Part shown: positions 36,316 to 45,240 of the stretch, in pieces
How positions within the stretch are numbered: the stretch's first letter is position 1
Layout: each line of letters begins with the position of its first letter
DNA from: JBBIJO01 sp037445895
GTDB taxonomy: Bacteria > Bacteroidota > Ignavibacteria > Kapaibacteriales > UBA2268
Direction of reading: 5' to 3'
Assembly: GCA_037445895.1 (NCBI GenBank)
Contig: JBBIJO010000001.1
Location: 62,001-126,000, forward strand
Length of the DNA: 64,000 bases
Program-made: the position numbers and the translations under genes
Notes under the pieces: generated by a model
The model's database searches: none
Told to the model about the DNA's origin: nothing
The model's input: the letters and a program-made list of their open reading frames with translations, nothing else

Positions 36316-38523
36316 ATGAAAGAAGAATTTTTAGATAATCCAATTCTGAAGAACTTAAACCCTGTTCAACAAGAAGCTGTTAAAATACTCGAAGGTCCTG
36401 TCCTTATTGTTGCAGGTGCTGGAAGTGGAAAAACTCGGGTTCTTACGCATAAAATTGCTTACTTAATTGATAATGGTGTTCCGCCTTCGAATATTTTGGC
36501 TTTGACTTTTACCAACAAAGCGGCTCAGGTAATGAAAGAAAGGATTGCTACTTTGGTAAATTTTGAAGCAGCAAAACGAATTTGGGCTGGAACCTTTCAT
36601 TCTATTTTTGCAAAAATATTGCGAACAGAAGCTTCGGCAATTGGTTATTCATCAACCTTTACAATATACGATGCAGAAGATTCGCTTTCTATCATAAAAA
36701 GAATTATTCAATCGAATTTAATTTCTACAAACAAACTTAATCCGGATTCTGTTCAAAAAATCATTTCGCTCGCAAAAAACAAAGTATTAAACCCCGAAGA
36801 TTTTGCAAGAACTTCTTCGACGCCAATTGAAAGAGAAATTGCTAATATTTATAAGGAGTATCAAGATTACCTTCGGAAAAACAATGCTATGGATTTCGAT
36901 GATTTACTTGTAAATACTTATGAACTTTTTAACTCGTCCAAAGAGGTTTTGGAAAAATATCAAAATAGATTCGTTTTTATATTAGTCGATGAATATCAAG
37001 ATACGAATCGAGTTCAATATTTAGTTCTCAAACAATTGTCGTTGAAATACAAAAACATCACGGTAGTGGGCGACGACGCCCAAAGCATATATAGATGGCG
37101 TGGTGCAGACATTCGCAATATTCTTGAATTTCAAAAGGACTTTCCAAATGCCAAAGTTATTCGACTGGAGCAAAACTATCGCTCGACAAAAAACATACTC
37201 GGAGCTGCCGATAGTATAATTCGCTTTAACCACAAACAAATCGAAAAGAAATTGTGGACCGATAACCAGGAAGGCGATTTAATCGAACTTTTTGAAGGCG
37301 AAACCGATAAAGACGAAGCAAGTTTGATAGTAGCAAAAATTAAAGAATTGGTGTCTTCGAACAATTTGGCTTACAAAGATATTGCAATACTTTATCGGAC
37401 TAACGCACAATCTCTTGAATTCGAAAACGCTTTGCGACGATTGAACATCGATTATGTAGTGATTGGAGGAATGTCATTCTATCGAAGGAAAGAAATAAAA
37501 GATGTCCTTGCTTATATTCGATTACTTATGAATCCAAACGATAACGAGGCGTTTATCCGAATAATTAACGAACCACCTCGTGGAATAGGGAAGATTACTT
37601 TGAACCATTTGATAAATTTCTCCCGAACAAACAACATTTCGATTTTCGATGCAATGAGAAACCCTGAAAATATTAACAATATACAATCGAAAGCAAAAGC
37701 CACGTTAAGTGAATTTTCAAAATGGCTCGAAACCACAAAAGAAAAAATGCACAAAAGGGGCGACCTGCACAATACTTTAATCGAGTTTATTGGAGAGTCT
37801 GGAATAATACAAATGTACGAAGAAATAGGAACTGATGATTCCTACGATAGAATAGAAAACATAGAAACGTTGCTTTCGGACATATATGATTTCTTGAAAG
37901 ATAACCCAGAGTTAGGCTTGGAAGATTATGTCCAGCAAATTAGCCTTATCTCGGATATTGACGAGAAAAATTTAACAAACGACCAAGTGAAACTAATGAC
38001 TCTACATTCAGCGAAAGGAATGGAATTCCCAGTGGTTTTCATCGTCGGTTTAGAACAAGGATTGTTTCCTTTAATACGTCATAGATCGAACCAAGACGAC
38101 GAAGAAGAAGAGAGAAGGCTGTTTTATGTTGGATTAACAAGAGCAATGGAAAAAGTTTTTTTATCGTATGCGAAAAACCGACAACGTTTTGGAATGGATT
38201 CGTACCAAGTCCCTTCAAAATTCCTTTCCGAAATCGACAAGAAATTTATTAAAGTGCAGACAAAAGAAACTAATAAATTTAAATCTTTCAATAGGGATTT
38301 ATATAGAGAAAATAGTAGGGTATCCTATGGAAATGAATACGACCAAACCGAGGATGGAACTTTGAAAATAGGCGATAAGGTCCTGCATCCGTTTTTTGGA
38401 ATTGGTTGGGTTGAAAAACTCGATGGTTTCGGCAACAATGCCCAAGCACTTGTTTTGTTTGAATCAGCCGGACGAAAAAAACTGATGCTGCAATATGCAA
38501 AATTGAAAAAAATAATAGATTAA
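36316..38523 (+). CDS. pcrA: ATP-dependent DNA helicase PcrA/UvrD
   Basis: Superfamily 1A 3'-5' helicase, 735 residues, for DNA repair and removal of RNA polymerase or recombinase filaments. Seen motifs: AGAGSGKT (33-40), motif II LVDEYQDT near 224, VVGDDAQSIYRWRGA (motif III), EQNYRST (motif IV), LHSAKGMEFPVVFIVG (motif V) and EERRLFYVGLTRA (motif VI). The last 55 residues (KIGDKVLHPFFGIGWVEKL...) are the Tudor-like domain that binds RNA polymerase in PcrA/UvrD. Confidence 0.96.
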   Translation: MKEEFLDNPILKNLNPVQQEAVKILEGPVLIVAGAGSGKTRVLTHKIAYLIDNGVPPSNILALTFTNKAAQVMKERIATLVNFEAAKRIWAGTFHSIFAKILRTEASAIGYSSTFTIYDAEDSLSIIKRIIQSNLISTNKLNPDSVQKIISLAKNKVLNPEDFARTSSTPIEREIANIYKEYQDYLRKNNAMDFDDLLVNTYELFNSSKEVLEKYQNRFVFILVDEYQDTNRVQYLVLKQLSLKYKNITVVGDDAQSIYRWRGADIRNILEFQKDFPNAKVIRLEQNYRSTKNILGAADSIIRFNHKQIEKKLWTDNQEGDLIELFEGETDKDEASLIVAKIKELVSSNNLAYKDIAILYRTNAQSLEFENALRRLNIDYVVIGGMSFYRRKEIKDVLAYIRLLMNPNDNEAFIRIINEPPRGIGKITLNHLINFSRTNNISIFDAMRNPENINNIQSKAKATLSEFSKWLETTKEKMHKRGDLHNTLIEFIGESGIIQMYEEIGTDDSYDRIENIETLLSDIYDFLKDNPELGLEDYVQQISLISDIDEKNLTNDQVKLMTLHSAKGMEFPVVFIVGLEQGLFPLIRHRSNQDDEEEERRLFYVGLTRAMEKVFLSYAKNRQRFGMDSYQVPSKFLSEIDKKFIKVQTKETNKFKSFNRDLYRENSRVSYGNEYDQTEDGTLKIGDKVLHPFFGIGWVEKLDGFGNNAQALVLFESAGRKKLMLQYAKLKKIID

Positions 38524-38569
38524 TGAATAATTTTTAAAGTAAATATTTATGGTGGCGGTAGTTCCGAAG

Positions 38570-38611
38570 TTTTCAACAGGTTTTCCACATTTTTTCCACA
38601 ATGTTTCAACA
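38570..38611 (+). repeat. Four helically phased DnaA-box-like repeats
   Basis: Four 9-mers begin exactly 11 bases apart: TTTTCAACA (38570), TTTTCCACA (38581), TTTTCCACA (38592) and GTTTCAACA (38603). The inner two match the DnaA-box variant TTTTCCACA known from cyanobacteria and differ from the E. coli box TTATCCACA at one base. The array lies in the 133-base gap between pcrA and the AlbA_2 gene, flanked by AT-rich sequence on both sides. It could be a DnaA-binding cluster or a binding site of another tandem-acting regulator. Confidence 0.6.
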
Positions 38612-38656
38612 TCGAAATAATATTTAGTTAGATTGTGAAAAAATTGAATTGCAACT

Positions 38657-39310
38657 ATGGATACCGAAAAGCTAAAAGAACTAATCGCGTCGGGAGAGTC
38701 ATCGACAGTAGAATTCAAAAGGAAAATCACAACCCCCGATAAAATAGCCAAAGAAGTTTGTGCTTTCGCGAATACGAAAGGGGGAATTCTCCTCGTTGGA
38801 ATTGATGACGACCGCAAAGTAATTGGTGTTGATAGCGAAAAAAGCGAAATTGATATTATCGAAATTGCTTGTCAATTCTACATTGAGCCTCCAATCTCGC
38901 CTAAAAGCATCGAAATTGTTAACTATAACAAAAAGGAAATTATTGTTGTTGAAATAGAAGAAAGCAACCGGAAGCCTCATACTATTGAAGCTGTAGATGC
39001 AAAAAGTAGAAAAAGACGCTTTGCATACATTCGAATCGGGGAAAAGTCCGTGATTGCAAGTCGCGAAATGCGGAGATTGCTTTCAGGTTTAAATGCGGAT
39101 TCCAAGCCTATTAAAATCTATATTGGAGAACAAGAAAAAAAATTATTCCAATATTTGGAGAAACACGAGCGAATCACAGTCAAAGAGTTTTCGAAATTAG
39201 TTAATATTTCCGAAAGAAGAGCTTCGGCTATTCTTGTAAAACTTGTGAAAGTTGCAGTCTTGCAAATCTACACAGATTCGAATCACGATTATTTTGCATT
39301 AAATGGATAA
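38657..39310 (+). CDS. AlbA_2 (Schlafen-like) domain protein with C-terminal winged helix
   Basis: A 217-residue putative DNA- or nucleotide-binding regulator. The AlbA_2 domain (about 5-135) shows GESSTVEFKRKI, FANTKGGILLVGIDDDRKVIG and the RRFAYIRIGEKSVIASREM end typical of this family. Residues about 150-217 are predicted to form a winged helix (EKKLFQYLEKHERITVKEFSKLV). Such proteins are often annotated as putative transcriptional regulators; a few act in defence, but nothing here proves that. The gene sits right behind the DnaA-box-like array and could be controlled by it. Confidence 0.82.
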   Translation: MDTEKLKELIASGESSTVEFKRKITTPDKIAKEVCAFANTKGGILLVGIDDDRKVIGVDSEKSEIDIIEIACQFYIEPPISPKSIEIVNYNKKEIIVVEIEESNRKPHTIEAVDAKSRKRRFAYIRIGEKSVIASREMRRLLSGLNADSKPIKIYIGEQEKKLFQYLEKHERITVKEFSKLVNISERRASAILVKLVKVAVLQIYTDSNHDYFALNG

Positions 39311-39328
39311 AAACAGATTGCTCTGTAA

Positions 39329-40333
39329 TTATAATATTTGCTCAACAAAAGCTATAAACTTATCTTCGCTTTCAACTACTTCCAAATCTAATATTGTTGA
39401 AAATAAACTAACGCCACTATTTCTAAATACTTCCGAAAATTTGAGTAATTTATAGAAATCTTTTTCTGTTGTTAGAATAGTATCAATATTTTTGGCATCA
39501 ACAAATTGTAGAATCGACACAATGTCGCTTTCTTTATATCTGTAGTGGTCCTTGAATTCAAAATGCTTACGAATGTTAAAGCCAAGCATTTCGATTGAGT
39601 TATAGAATTGCGCGTTGTTCGCCAATCCGCTGACCAAAACTATATCTTTATAAATAAGTTCGGAAAATTCTATCGGTTTTGAAAGCATATCTATTAAATG
39701 TGTTAACTTTTTTCGGTATTTTATGACAATTTTATTCGAAGGTAAGACGTTTTCGATAATATTAGGGGGAATATCCTCCGATAAAGCAATCACATTCGCG
39801 CGCTTTAAATTTTTATAGGGCTCACGCAAATAACCTTTCGGATACACAAATGGCTTTTCGATAGTTTTTGAATCAATCAAAACTATATCCAAATCTCGTT
39901 TAATTTTGCGATGTTGAAATCCATCGTCGATTATCAATACACTCCCAGTTAAATTCTTATCGATAAAAGGTATGGCTTTGAACTTTACTTTACTTGCAAT
40001 AATCGGTGATTGGACACGATTTGCTACGAGGTAAAGTTCGTCGCCCGATTGCTCGACTGCACATCTTATTTGATTCTCGTCCCTAATTTGCGTTATGCTT
40101 TTATGTTTCCCTTTGTAACCACGGCTTAAAATAATTGGTCTGTATCCTTTACTTATAATTAAATTGGCTAAATAAATAACAAACGGAGTTTTCCCCGTCC
40201 CGCCAAAAGAAATATTTCCAATACTTATTGTGGGGAGCTTCGAGCGGTAAGATTTAATAATGTTATAATCAAAGAAATAATTCCTAAGTTGAGCAATAGA
40301 AGAGGAAAATAAAGAAATAAGGGGCAATAGCAT
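39329..40333 (-). CDS. lpxK: Tetraacyldisaccharide 4'-kinase
   Basis: Inner-membrane enzyme that phosphorylates the 4' position of the lipid A disaccharide precursor. The 334-residue protein has an N-terminal membrane-associated helix (about 1-25), the P-loop SIGNISFGGTGKTP (37-50) and DDGFQHRKIKRDLDIVLID, the catalytic/metal region. It is the last gene of a four-gene minus-strand operon and starts 2 bases after the MEMO-AMMECR1 gene, so translation is probably coupled. Confidence 0.96.
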   Translation of the reverse strand: MLLPLISLFSSSIAQLRNYFFDYNIIKSYRSKLPTISIGNISFGGTGKTPFVIYLANLIISKGYRPIILSRGYKGKHKSITQIRDENQIRCAVEQSGDELYLVANRVQSPIIASKVKFKAIPFIDKNLTGSVLIIDDGFQHRKIKRDLDIVLIDSKTIEKPFVYPKGYLREPYKNLKRANVIALSEDIPPNIIENVLPSNKIVIKYRKKLTHLIDMLSKPIEFSELIYKDIVLVSGLANNAQFYNSIEMLGFNIRKHFEFKDHYRYKESDIVSILQFVDAKNIDTILTTEKDFYKLLKFSEVFRNSGVSLFSTILDLEVVESEDKFIAFVEQIL

Positions 40334-40335
40334 AG

Positions 40336-41853
40336 TTAATTAATTATTAAAGCTTCGAATGTAAATATCTCGGCATTAGGATTGAGATATGTAGAGCGAG
40401 GAAGGTTTGCCTTTAAACAAAGGTGTTCAAGAAAAGTTTTCACATCCCAGTTTCTATCGGTAGCAACTTGTGGTAACAAAATCCCATTATGATTTCGATA
40501 ACGAATGTATAGCCCATGTTTCCCAACTTGTATTTTGGATAAATCAAATACTTTTGTAAACTTCGACAAAATTGTAATACCATAATCTAAATAAGGGAAC
40601 TCTTCGGGCTTTATAGGCTCGAATCTCGTGTCGTTAGTAGCAGTAAGTTGAGCAACTTCTTGAATTTCGAAGTATAGAGGTTTAGTTGCGAATGTATGTC
40701 CCATACAGGCACGAAGTTCACCTTCTTTTTCGATAGTAACAAATACAGGGTATTGTTCGGAAAATGATTTAGGAATAAGCTGATATTCTGGTTTTTCCAC
40801 TTTTTTGTCTGCGATGGTTCTCTCGATAGTTTCTTGAACAAGTTTCCTAAGTTCGTCTTTTTCCTCGTCCGTAAGAATCGGAAGATTTTGGGGAACATAG
40901 TCGGGGATATTTAACAAAGCACCCGTAAAATATCCAACAACCTGCTCTTTGTTTTTAGAACCGAATGGCGAATCCCCGCTCGTTGCGTAAAATACAGAAA
41001 TCGCTTGATTAGCGCCAATGGCTTCGCAGATAGTCATTACTGCTACAATTGGGCCTCCACCACAAGCTTCAATTTCTCGAGAATGGAGTTGAGATGAAAG
41101 TTTAAAATAATCGTATTGTGTAAATGCTTGCAAAAGTTTAGAATCAATGGCATAAGCCTTATCGTAACTATGATAGTGAGAGAGGTCCGAGCTGGCAACG
41201 AGTAAAACGTCACCGAAACGGTTCGAAATAGTAAGTGCTTTAACTATGGCATACGATAAAGAATGCACAGTTTGGTCATCTTGGGAACCCATAACAATTG
41301 GAACAATTTGAGCCGATGGAAGCACTTTCTGAATAAAAGGGATTTGAACTTCGATTGAATGTTCCGAAGTTACCTTCCTCCAAGAATGTCCTTCCATCGA
41401 TAGTCGAACATTCGAGTCTTGGCTAGCGATTAATTTCGAAAGTTCTTTATCGACTTTGCAAGGACCCAAAGGTGTTACGTATGCATCACCCGGAAACACT
41501 GCTGAATAATTGAAGTAAACTTGATGACTTGGCGAAATTATAATAATTGTTCTGATGCCTCTTTCCGGCAACTCTCGGTAAATCTTTCCTGCAACAAAAC
41601 CACTGTAAGCATACCCAGCATGAGGAACAACAATCCCTATGATTCTATTTTGTTTAGGAATTTTAGGTTCTTTGTCCAATTCGAGATAACGTTCTATTTC
41701 GGCATTTAAAGAATCGATATTTGAATGGTAGAATGCTCCCGCAACCGTAGGAGGGCGATAAGAAATATAGTCTTCGCTTAATGCATCTTGGGACAAGGAA
41801 TTTCCAACCACAAAGTATAAAATAGTTATTACAAAAAAACACAAACGAACCAT
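40336..41853 (-). CDS. Exported MEMO-AMMECR1 fusion (AmmeMemoRadiSam proteins B and A in one chain)
   Basis: A 505-residue two-domain protein with a signal peptide (about 1-21, VVGNSLSQ). The MEMO domain (about 33-320) keeps the residues that bind iron in human MEMO1: His78 in VVPHAGYAYSG, His110 in ISPSH and Cys264 in EACGGGP, plus SSDLSHYH (221-228). From about 328 to the end is an AMMECR1 domain with GELRACMGH, where most members have LRGCIG. In the AmmeMemoRadiSam system these two proteins act with a radical SAM enzyme, which is not in this window. The protein is unlike most members in being exported. It lies between split transketolase and lpxK, tightly packed. Function unknown. Confidence 0.88.
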   Translation of the reverse strand: MVRLCFFVITILYFVVGNSLSQDALSEDYISYRPPTVAGAFYHSNIDSLNAEIERYLELDKEPKIPKQNRIIGIVVPHAGYAYSGFVAGKIYRELPERGIRTIIIISPSHQVYFNYSAVFPGDAYVTPLGPCKVDKELSKLIASQDSNVRLSMEGHSWRKVTSEHSIEVQIPFIQKVLPSAQIVPIVMGSQDDQTVHSLSYAIVKALTISNRFGDVLLVASSDLSHYHSYDKAYAIDSKLLQAFTQYDYFKLSSQLHSREIEACGGGPIVAVMTICEAIGANQAISVFYATSGDSPFGSKNKEQVVGYFTGALLNIPDYVPQNLPILTDEEKDELRKLVQETIERTIADKKVEKPEYQLIPKSFSEQYPVFVTIEKEGELRACMGHTFATKPLYFEIQEVAQLTATNDTRFEPIKPEEFPYLDYGITILSKFTKVFDLSKIQVGKHGLYIRYRNHNGILLPQVATDRNWDVKTFLEHLCLKANLPRSTYLNPNAEIFTFEALIIN

Positions 41854-41875
41854 ACTAATTTAATAAAAAAATACA

Positions 41876-42907
41876 TTATTTCGAATTCAATTCGTTTGCT
41901 AACGGAACAACATCTTTGACATTCTGGTAAATATGGTTAGTATTGATTCTATCTTTGCGTTCTATGGCTCGCAAAGCCGAGGAGTATATTTCTTTCCAAG
42001 TCATGCCATATTTTTCAAGAAGTTCTTCGGGTTCGCCACTACCTCCAAATGTATCGCGCATACCAACGAACTCGATAGGAACGGGATAGTTTTTAGCTAA
42101 GACTTCGGCTACTGCTCCACCTAAACCTCCGTGAATTTGATGCTCTTCGGCAGTAACAATTGCGCCACACTCGCGGGCAGAATCGACAATGGTTTTAACA
42201 TCAATTGGTTTTAATGTGTGATTATTAACGACTTTTGCTGAAATGCCTCGGCGTTTCCAAAGCTCTTCGGCTGCAAGCAAAGCCTCCCACACCATTAAAC
42301 CACAAGCAACAATTGCAACGTCTTTTCCTTCACGAAAAATCTCCGCTCTGCCCAAAGAAAATGGCGTTTCTTCGCGGGTAAACCAAGCAACAGGAGGTCT
42401 CCCAAATCTAAGAAATGAGGGACCAAAAATTTTACTAATTGCAACAGTTGCTTTTTTTGTTTCTTCGTAATCACAAGGAACAACAACTGTCATATTTGGT
42501 AAAGTCCGAAGAAGGGAAAGTTCTTCGAGTGCTTGGTGGGTTGCACCATCGGGACCAACTGTTATCCCAGAATGTCCTCCTCCAATCTTTACATTTACAT
42601 TATTATAGCACACAGAAATCCTCAACTGGTCGGCATTACGAAATGCAGCAAAAACACTATAAGTAGCAAAAAAAGGTATCTTTCCCGACAATGCTAATCC
42701 TACTGCAATAGTAGTTGCGTTTTGTTCTGCAACACCTATTGAAAAGAAACGTTCGGGAAATCGCTCTTTAAAAAACGAAGTCAATACCGAACTTGTTACA
42801 TCTGCTCCAAGAACAACAATATCGGGATTCTCTTCTCCAAGTTGAACAAGGGCTTCACCAAATCCCAAACGTGTTGCTTTTTTACCTATTAAACTGAATT
42901 TATTCAT
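41876..42907 (-). CDS. Transketolase, C-terminal subunit
   Basis: Second half of a split transketolase (343 residues): the pyrimidine-binding domain (FFSIGVAEQNATTIAVGLALSG with the catalytic Glu of the TPP-activating VAEQ motif) and the C-terminal transketolase domain (IVACGLMVWEALLAAEEL, IVTAEEHQIHGGLGGAVAE). It works in the non-oxidative pentose phosphate pathway as a complex with the N-terminal subunit encoded upstream. It is separated from that gene by a 155-base spacer with an inverted repeat. Confidence 0.93.
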   Translation of the reverse strand: MNKFSLIGKKATRLGFGEALVQLGEENPDIVVLGADVTSSVLTSFFKERFPERFFSIGVAEQNATTIAVGLALSGKIPFFATYSVFAAFRNADQLRISVCYNNVNVKIGGGHSGITVGPDGATHQALEELSLLRTLPNMTVVVPCDYEETKKATVAISKIFGPSFLRFGRPPVAWFTREETPFSLGRAEIFREGKDVAIVACGLMVWEALLAAEELWKRRGISAKVVNNHTLKPIDVKTIVDSARECGAIVTAEEHQIHGGLGGAVAEVLAKNYPVPIEFVGMRDTFGGSGEPEELLEKYGMTWKEIYSSALRAIERKDRINTNHIYQNVKDVVPLANELNSK

Positions 42908-42997
42908 AGCTGCACTGTTTTAATAATTTTTTAATTTAGACAAATTCAAATTATTTATTATGCATACAATCTAATTCAAGATTCATTCTCTTCATTT

Positions 42998-43028
42998 CCT
43001 TTCAAATACAATTGAAAATTGTGAAAGG
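42998..43028. repeat. Inverted repeat between the two transketolase halves
   Basis: CCTTTC / GAAAGG (42998-43003, 43023-43028) enclose a nested ACAATT-GAA-AATTGT pair (43008-43022), with four unpaired bases between the arms on one side. There is no T-run after it on the minus strand, so it is not a simple terminator. It may be an mRNA structure affecting the stoichiometry of the two subunits, or an operator. Confidence 0.4.
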
Positions 43029-43062
43029 GAAAAAACAGAAAAGATGGAAACGAAATATTTTC

Positions 43063-43941
43063 TCATTGTAATTCGGTTAAAGCTTGTAAAGCCTGTTCTT
43101 TGTTTGGCGGTATTCCATGCCACTCGTATTTATCGACCATAAAAGAAATTGGGAAACCCATTTTGGTGCGGGCAATAATTACTGTTGGTTTGCCAATACT
43201 TTTAGTATGATTATCAATAAATTTATCGAAGGAAGTTAAAATTTCACTATAATTATGCCCATCGATAGTAATTACATTAAAATTAAAGGCTTCGAACTTT
43301 TTATCGATAGGGTAGATATTCATAACGTCGTGGACTCTCCCATCTATTTGACAATTATTATTATCCACAATCCAACAAAGATTGTCGAGTTTATAGTGCC
43401 CAGCGGACATCGCAGCTTCCCAGCTTGACCCTTCTTCTAACTCACCGTCGCCAGTGATAACAAATACTCTGCGATTATTTTTGTCAAGGTATTTGTCGCT
43501 AAGCGCCATACCCACAGCAATAGAAACGCCCTGTCCCAAAGAAGCCGAGGAAGTTTCCAATCCGGGTAACCCCATATCAATTCCTGGATGTCCTTGCAAC
43601 CGTGAGCCTAACTTTCGTAGTGTTTTTAATTCTTCTACAGGAAAGTAACCCGCTCGTGCAAGTGTTGAATATAGGATAGGACAAATATGGCCCGCACTTA
43701 AAACGAAGCGGTCGCGTTCTTTCCAATTAGGGTTTGTTGGATTATAACGCATAATACCACCAAAAAAAAGAACGGCAAAAATGTCGGAAGTTCCTAGCGA
43801 ACCGCCGCTATGGCCAGACTTTGCTAAAAATAAACTTTTAATTACATCGCGTCGCAGGACTGTCGCTATTTCTCGAAATTCTTCAACCTTTCGTCTTCTA
43901 TTTTCAAAAATTTTTGGTTCAAAAGTTATTTGAATTTCCAT
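43063..43941 (-). CDS. Transketolase, N-terminal subunit
   Basis: First half of a split transketolase (292 residues), the TPP-pyrophosphate-binding domain. SGHSGGSLGTSDI (41-53), SAGHICPILYSTLA and the TPP/Mg motif GDGELEEGSSWEAAMSAGHY followed by NNNCQIDG are intact. It forms the enzyme with the C-terminal subunit encoded downstream. The gene begins a minus-strand operon transketolase-N, transketolase-C, MEMO-AMMECR1, lpxK, and is divergent from flhF. Confidence 0.94.
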   Translation of the reverse strand: MEIQITFEPKIFENRRRKVEEFREIATVLRRDVIKSLFLAKSGHSGGSLGTSDIFAVLFFGGIMRYNPTNPNWKERDRFVLSAGHICPILYSTLARAGYFPVEELKTLRKLGSRLQGHPGIDMGLPGLETSSASLGQGVSIAVGMALSDKYLDKNNRRVFVITGDGELEEGSSWEAAMSAGHYKLDNLCWIVDNNNCQIDGRVHDVMNIYPIDKKFEAFNFNVITIDGHNYSEILTSFDKFIDNHTKSIGKPTVIIARTKMGFPISFMVDKYEWHGIPPNKEQALQALTELQ

Positions 43942-44119
43942 TTTGCATAGTCGAAAAAAACAAAATTAACATTTTTAACCTTTGGTTTTTCCAGTTCACT
44001 TCTCATAAAAATAAATTTTTTAAGCAATAGTTAAATAATTCATAAAATGTTTATAATTTGTTTTTTTATTGGCACATTTTTTTCGGATACCATATTTATA
44101 GATAATCGATTAGTTAGTA

Positions 44120-45238
44120 ATGAGAATAAAAAAATTTAGAGCGCGTAACTTACAGGAAGGGAAAGAAAAAGTCCGTGCCGAACTTGGAGACGAGGCAATT
44201 ATTCTTTCTACCCGTGTCATTCCCCCTTTACCACCAACTATGGAAGAAATGGTTGAATTAGTTGCTGCTCTCGATACCAAAGTTGAAGCGCAATTGATTG
44301 AGCAAAAATCCGAAGTGAAATCTAGCTCAATTCGAGAGGATAATAACAAGCAAGATATCATCAACTTAACAAGCGAGATATTTAAAGAAATTGCGAGTTT
44401 AAAGACGCTTTTTTGGCATCTATCGGACAAAATTACATATACTTTTATAGCGGACTTGCCTTTGGATTTGCAAGAGTTAGCCAAGTTAATGCTTCGGAAC
44501 GGTTTTTCTTCGGATTTTATCCTTCCTTTTTTACAACAATTCAAGGATAATAAATACAAAGATTTCAACGAACTAAGAAACTCTGCAATTATCAAGCTCT
44601 CTGAAAATCTTTCTTATTGCAATGGTATCGAAAAGTTAGACATTCCCCAAAAGATTTTATTTATTGGCCCTTCGGGTGCCGGAAAAACCCTTTCACTTGT
44701 TAAACTTAGCCTTTTGTTTAAGCTACTGTATGATGCAAAAGTAGGAATAATTTCGTGCGACAACCAGAAAATTGGTGGTTGGGAACAAATGCAAATACTT
44801 TCTGGGATAGCTAATTTACCTTCGAGTTTAGCTCAAATGAATGATGAACTTCCTGAAATTTTAACTACTTACAAAAGTTACAATTACATTTTTGTGGATA
44901 CAAGCGGTATCAATCCCCGAGACGATAAACAATTAGAAGAAGTTCAGTCTATTCGTAACGCAACAGATTTCGATTATGTTTTTTTAATTTTATCGGTCAC
45001 TTCAAGTAAATTGAACTTTTCAGAAGCAGTAAAATTGTTTTCACAAATTGAACCTACACACATTATTTTAACTAAATTCGACGAAATAGGAACTATTGGG
45101 TATCTCTACGAATCAATTTTAGAATACTCGCACCGTTTTCCTTTAATTTATTTTACGAATGGTACAGATATACCAAATGCACTGGAACCAGCAAATAAAG
45201 ACTTTATATCGAAATTCTTAATAAATTATATAACATAG
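44120..45238 (+). CDS. flhF: Flagellar SRP-like GTPase FlhF
   Basis: FlhF fixes the place and number of polar flagella. The 372-residue protein has the FlhF N-terminus MRIKKFRARNLQEGKEKVRAELGDEAIILSTR in family style, a variable middle, and an SRP-type GTPase domain: P-loop GPSGAGKT (183-190), DNQKIGGWEQ (214-223), VDTSG (259-263) and ILTKFDEIGT. P-loop and the DTxG motif deviate slightly from the usual GPTGVGKTTT and DTAG. The next gene, flhG, starts after 2 bases. Confidence 0.88.
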   Translation: MRIKKFRARNLQEGKEKVRAELGDEAIILSTRVIPPLPPTMEEMVELVAALDTKVEAQLIEQKSEVKSSSIREDNNKQDIINLTSEIFKEIASLKTLFWHLSDKITYTFIADLPLDLQELAKLMLRNGFSSDFILPFLQQFKDNKYKDFNELRNSAIIKLSENLSYCNGIEKLDIPQKILFIGPSGAGKTLSLVKLSLLFKLLYDAKVGIISCDNQKIGGWEQMQILSGIANLPSSLAQMNDELPEILTTYKSYNYIFVDTSGINPRDDKQLEEVQSIRNATDFDYVFLILSVTSSKLNFSEAVKLFSQIEPTHIILTKFDEIGTIGYLYESILEYSHRFPLIYFTNGTDIPNALEPANKDFISKFLINYIT

Positions 45239-45240
45239 GA

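Noticed and set aside
43371..43379. Perfect DnaA box TTATCCACA inside the transketolase-N gene
   Set aside because: A single copy in coding sequence is expected by chance in 64 kb; no cluster surrounds it.
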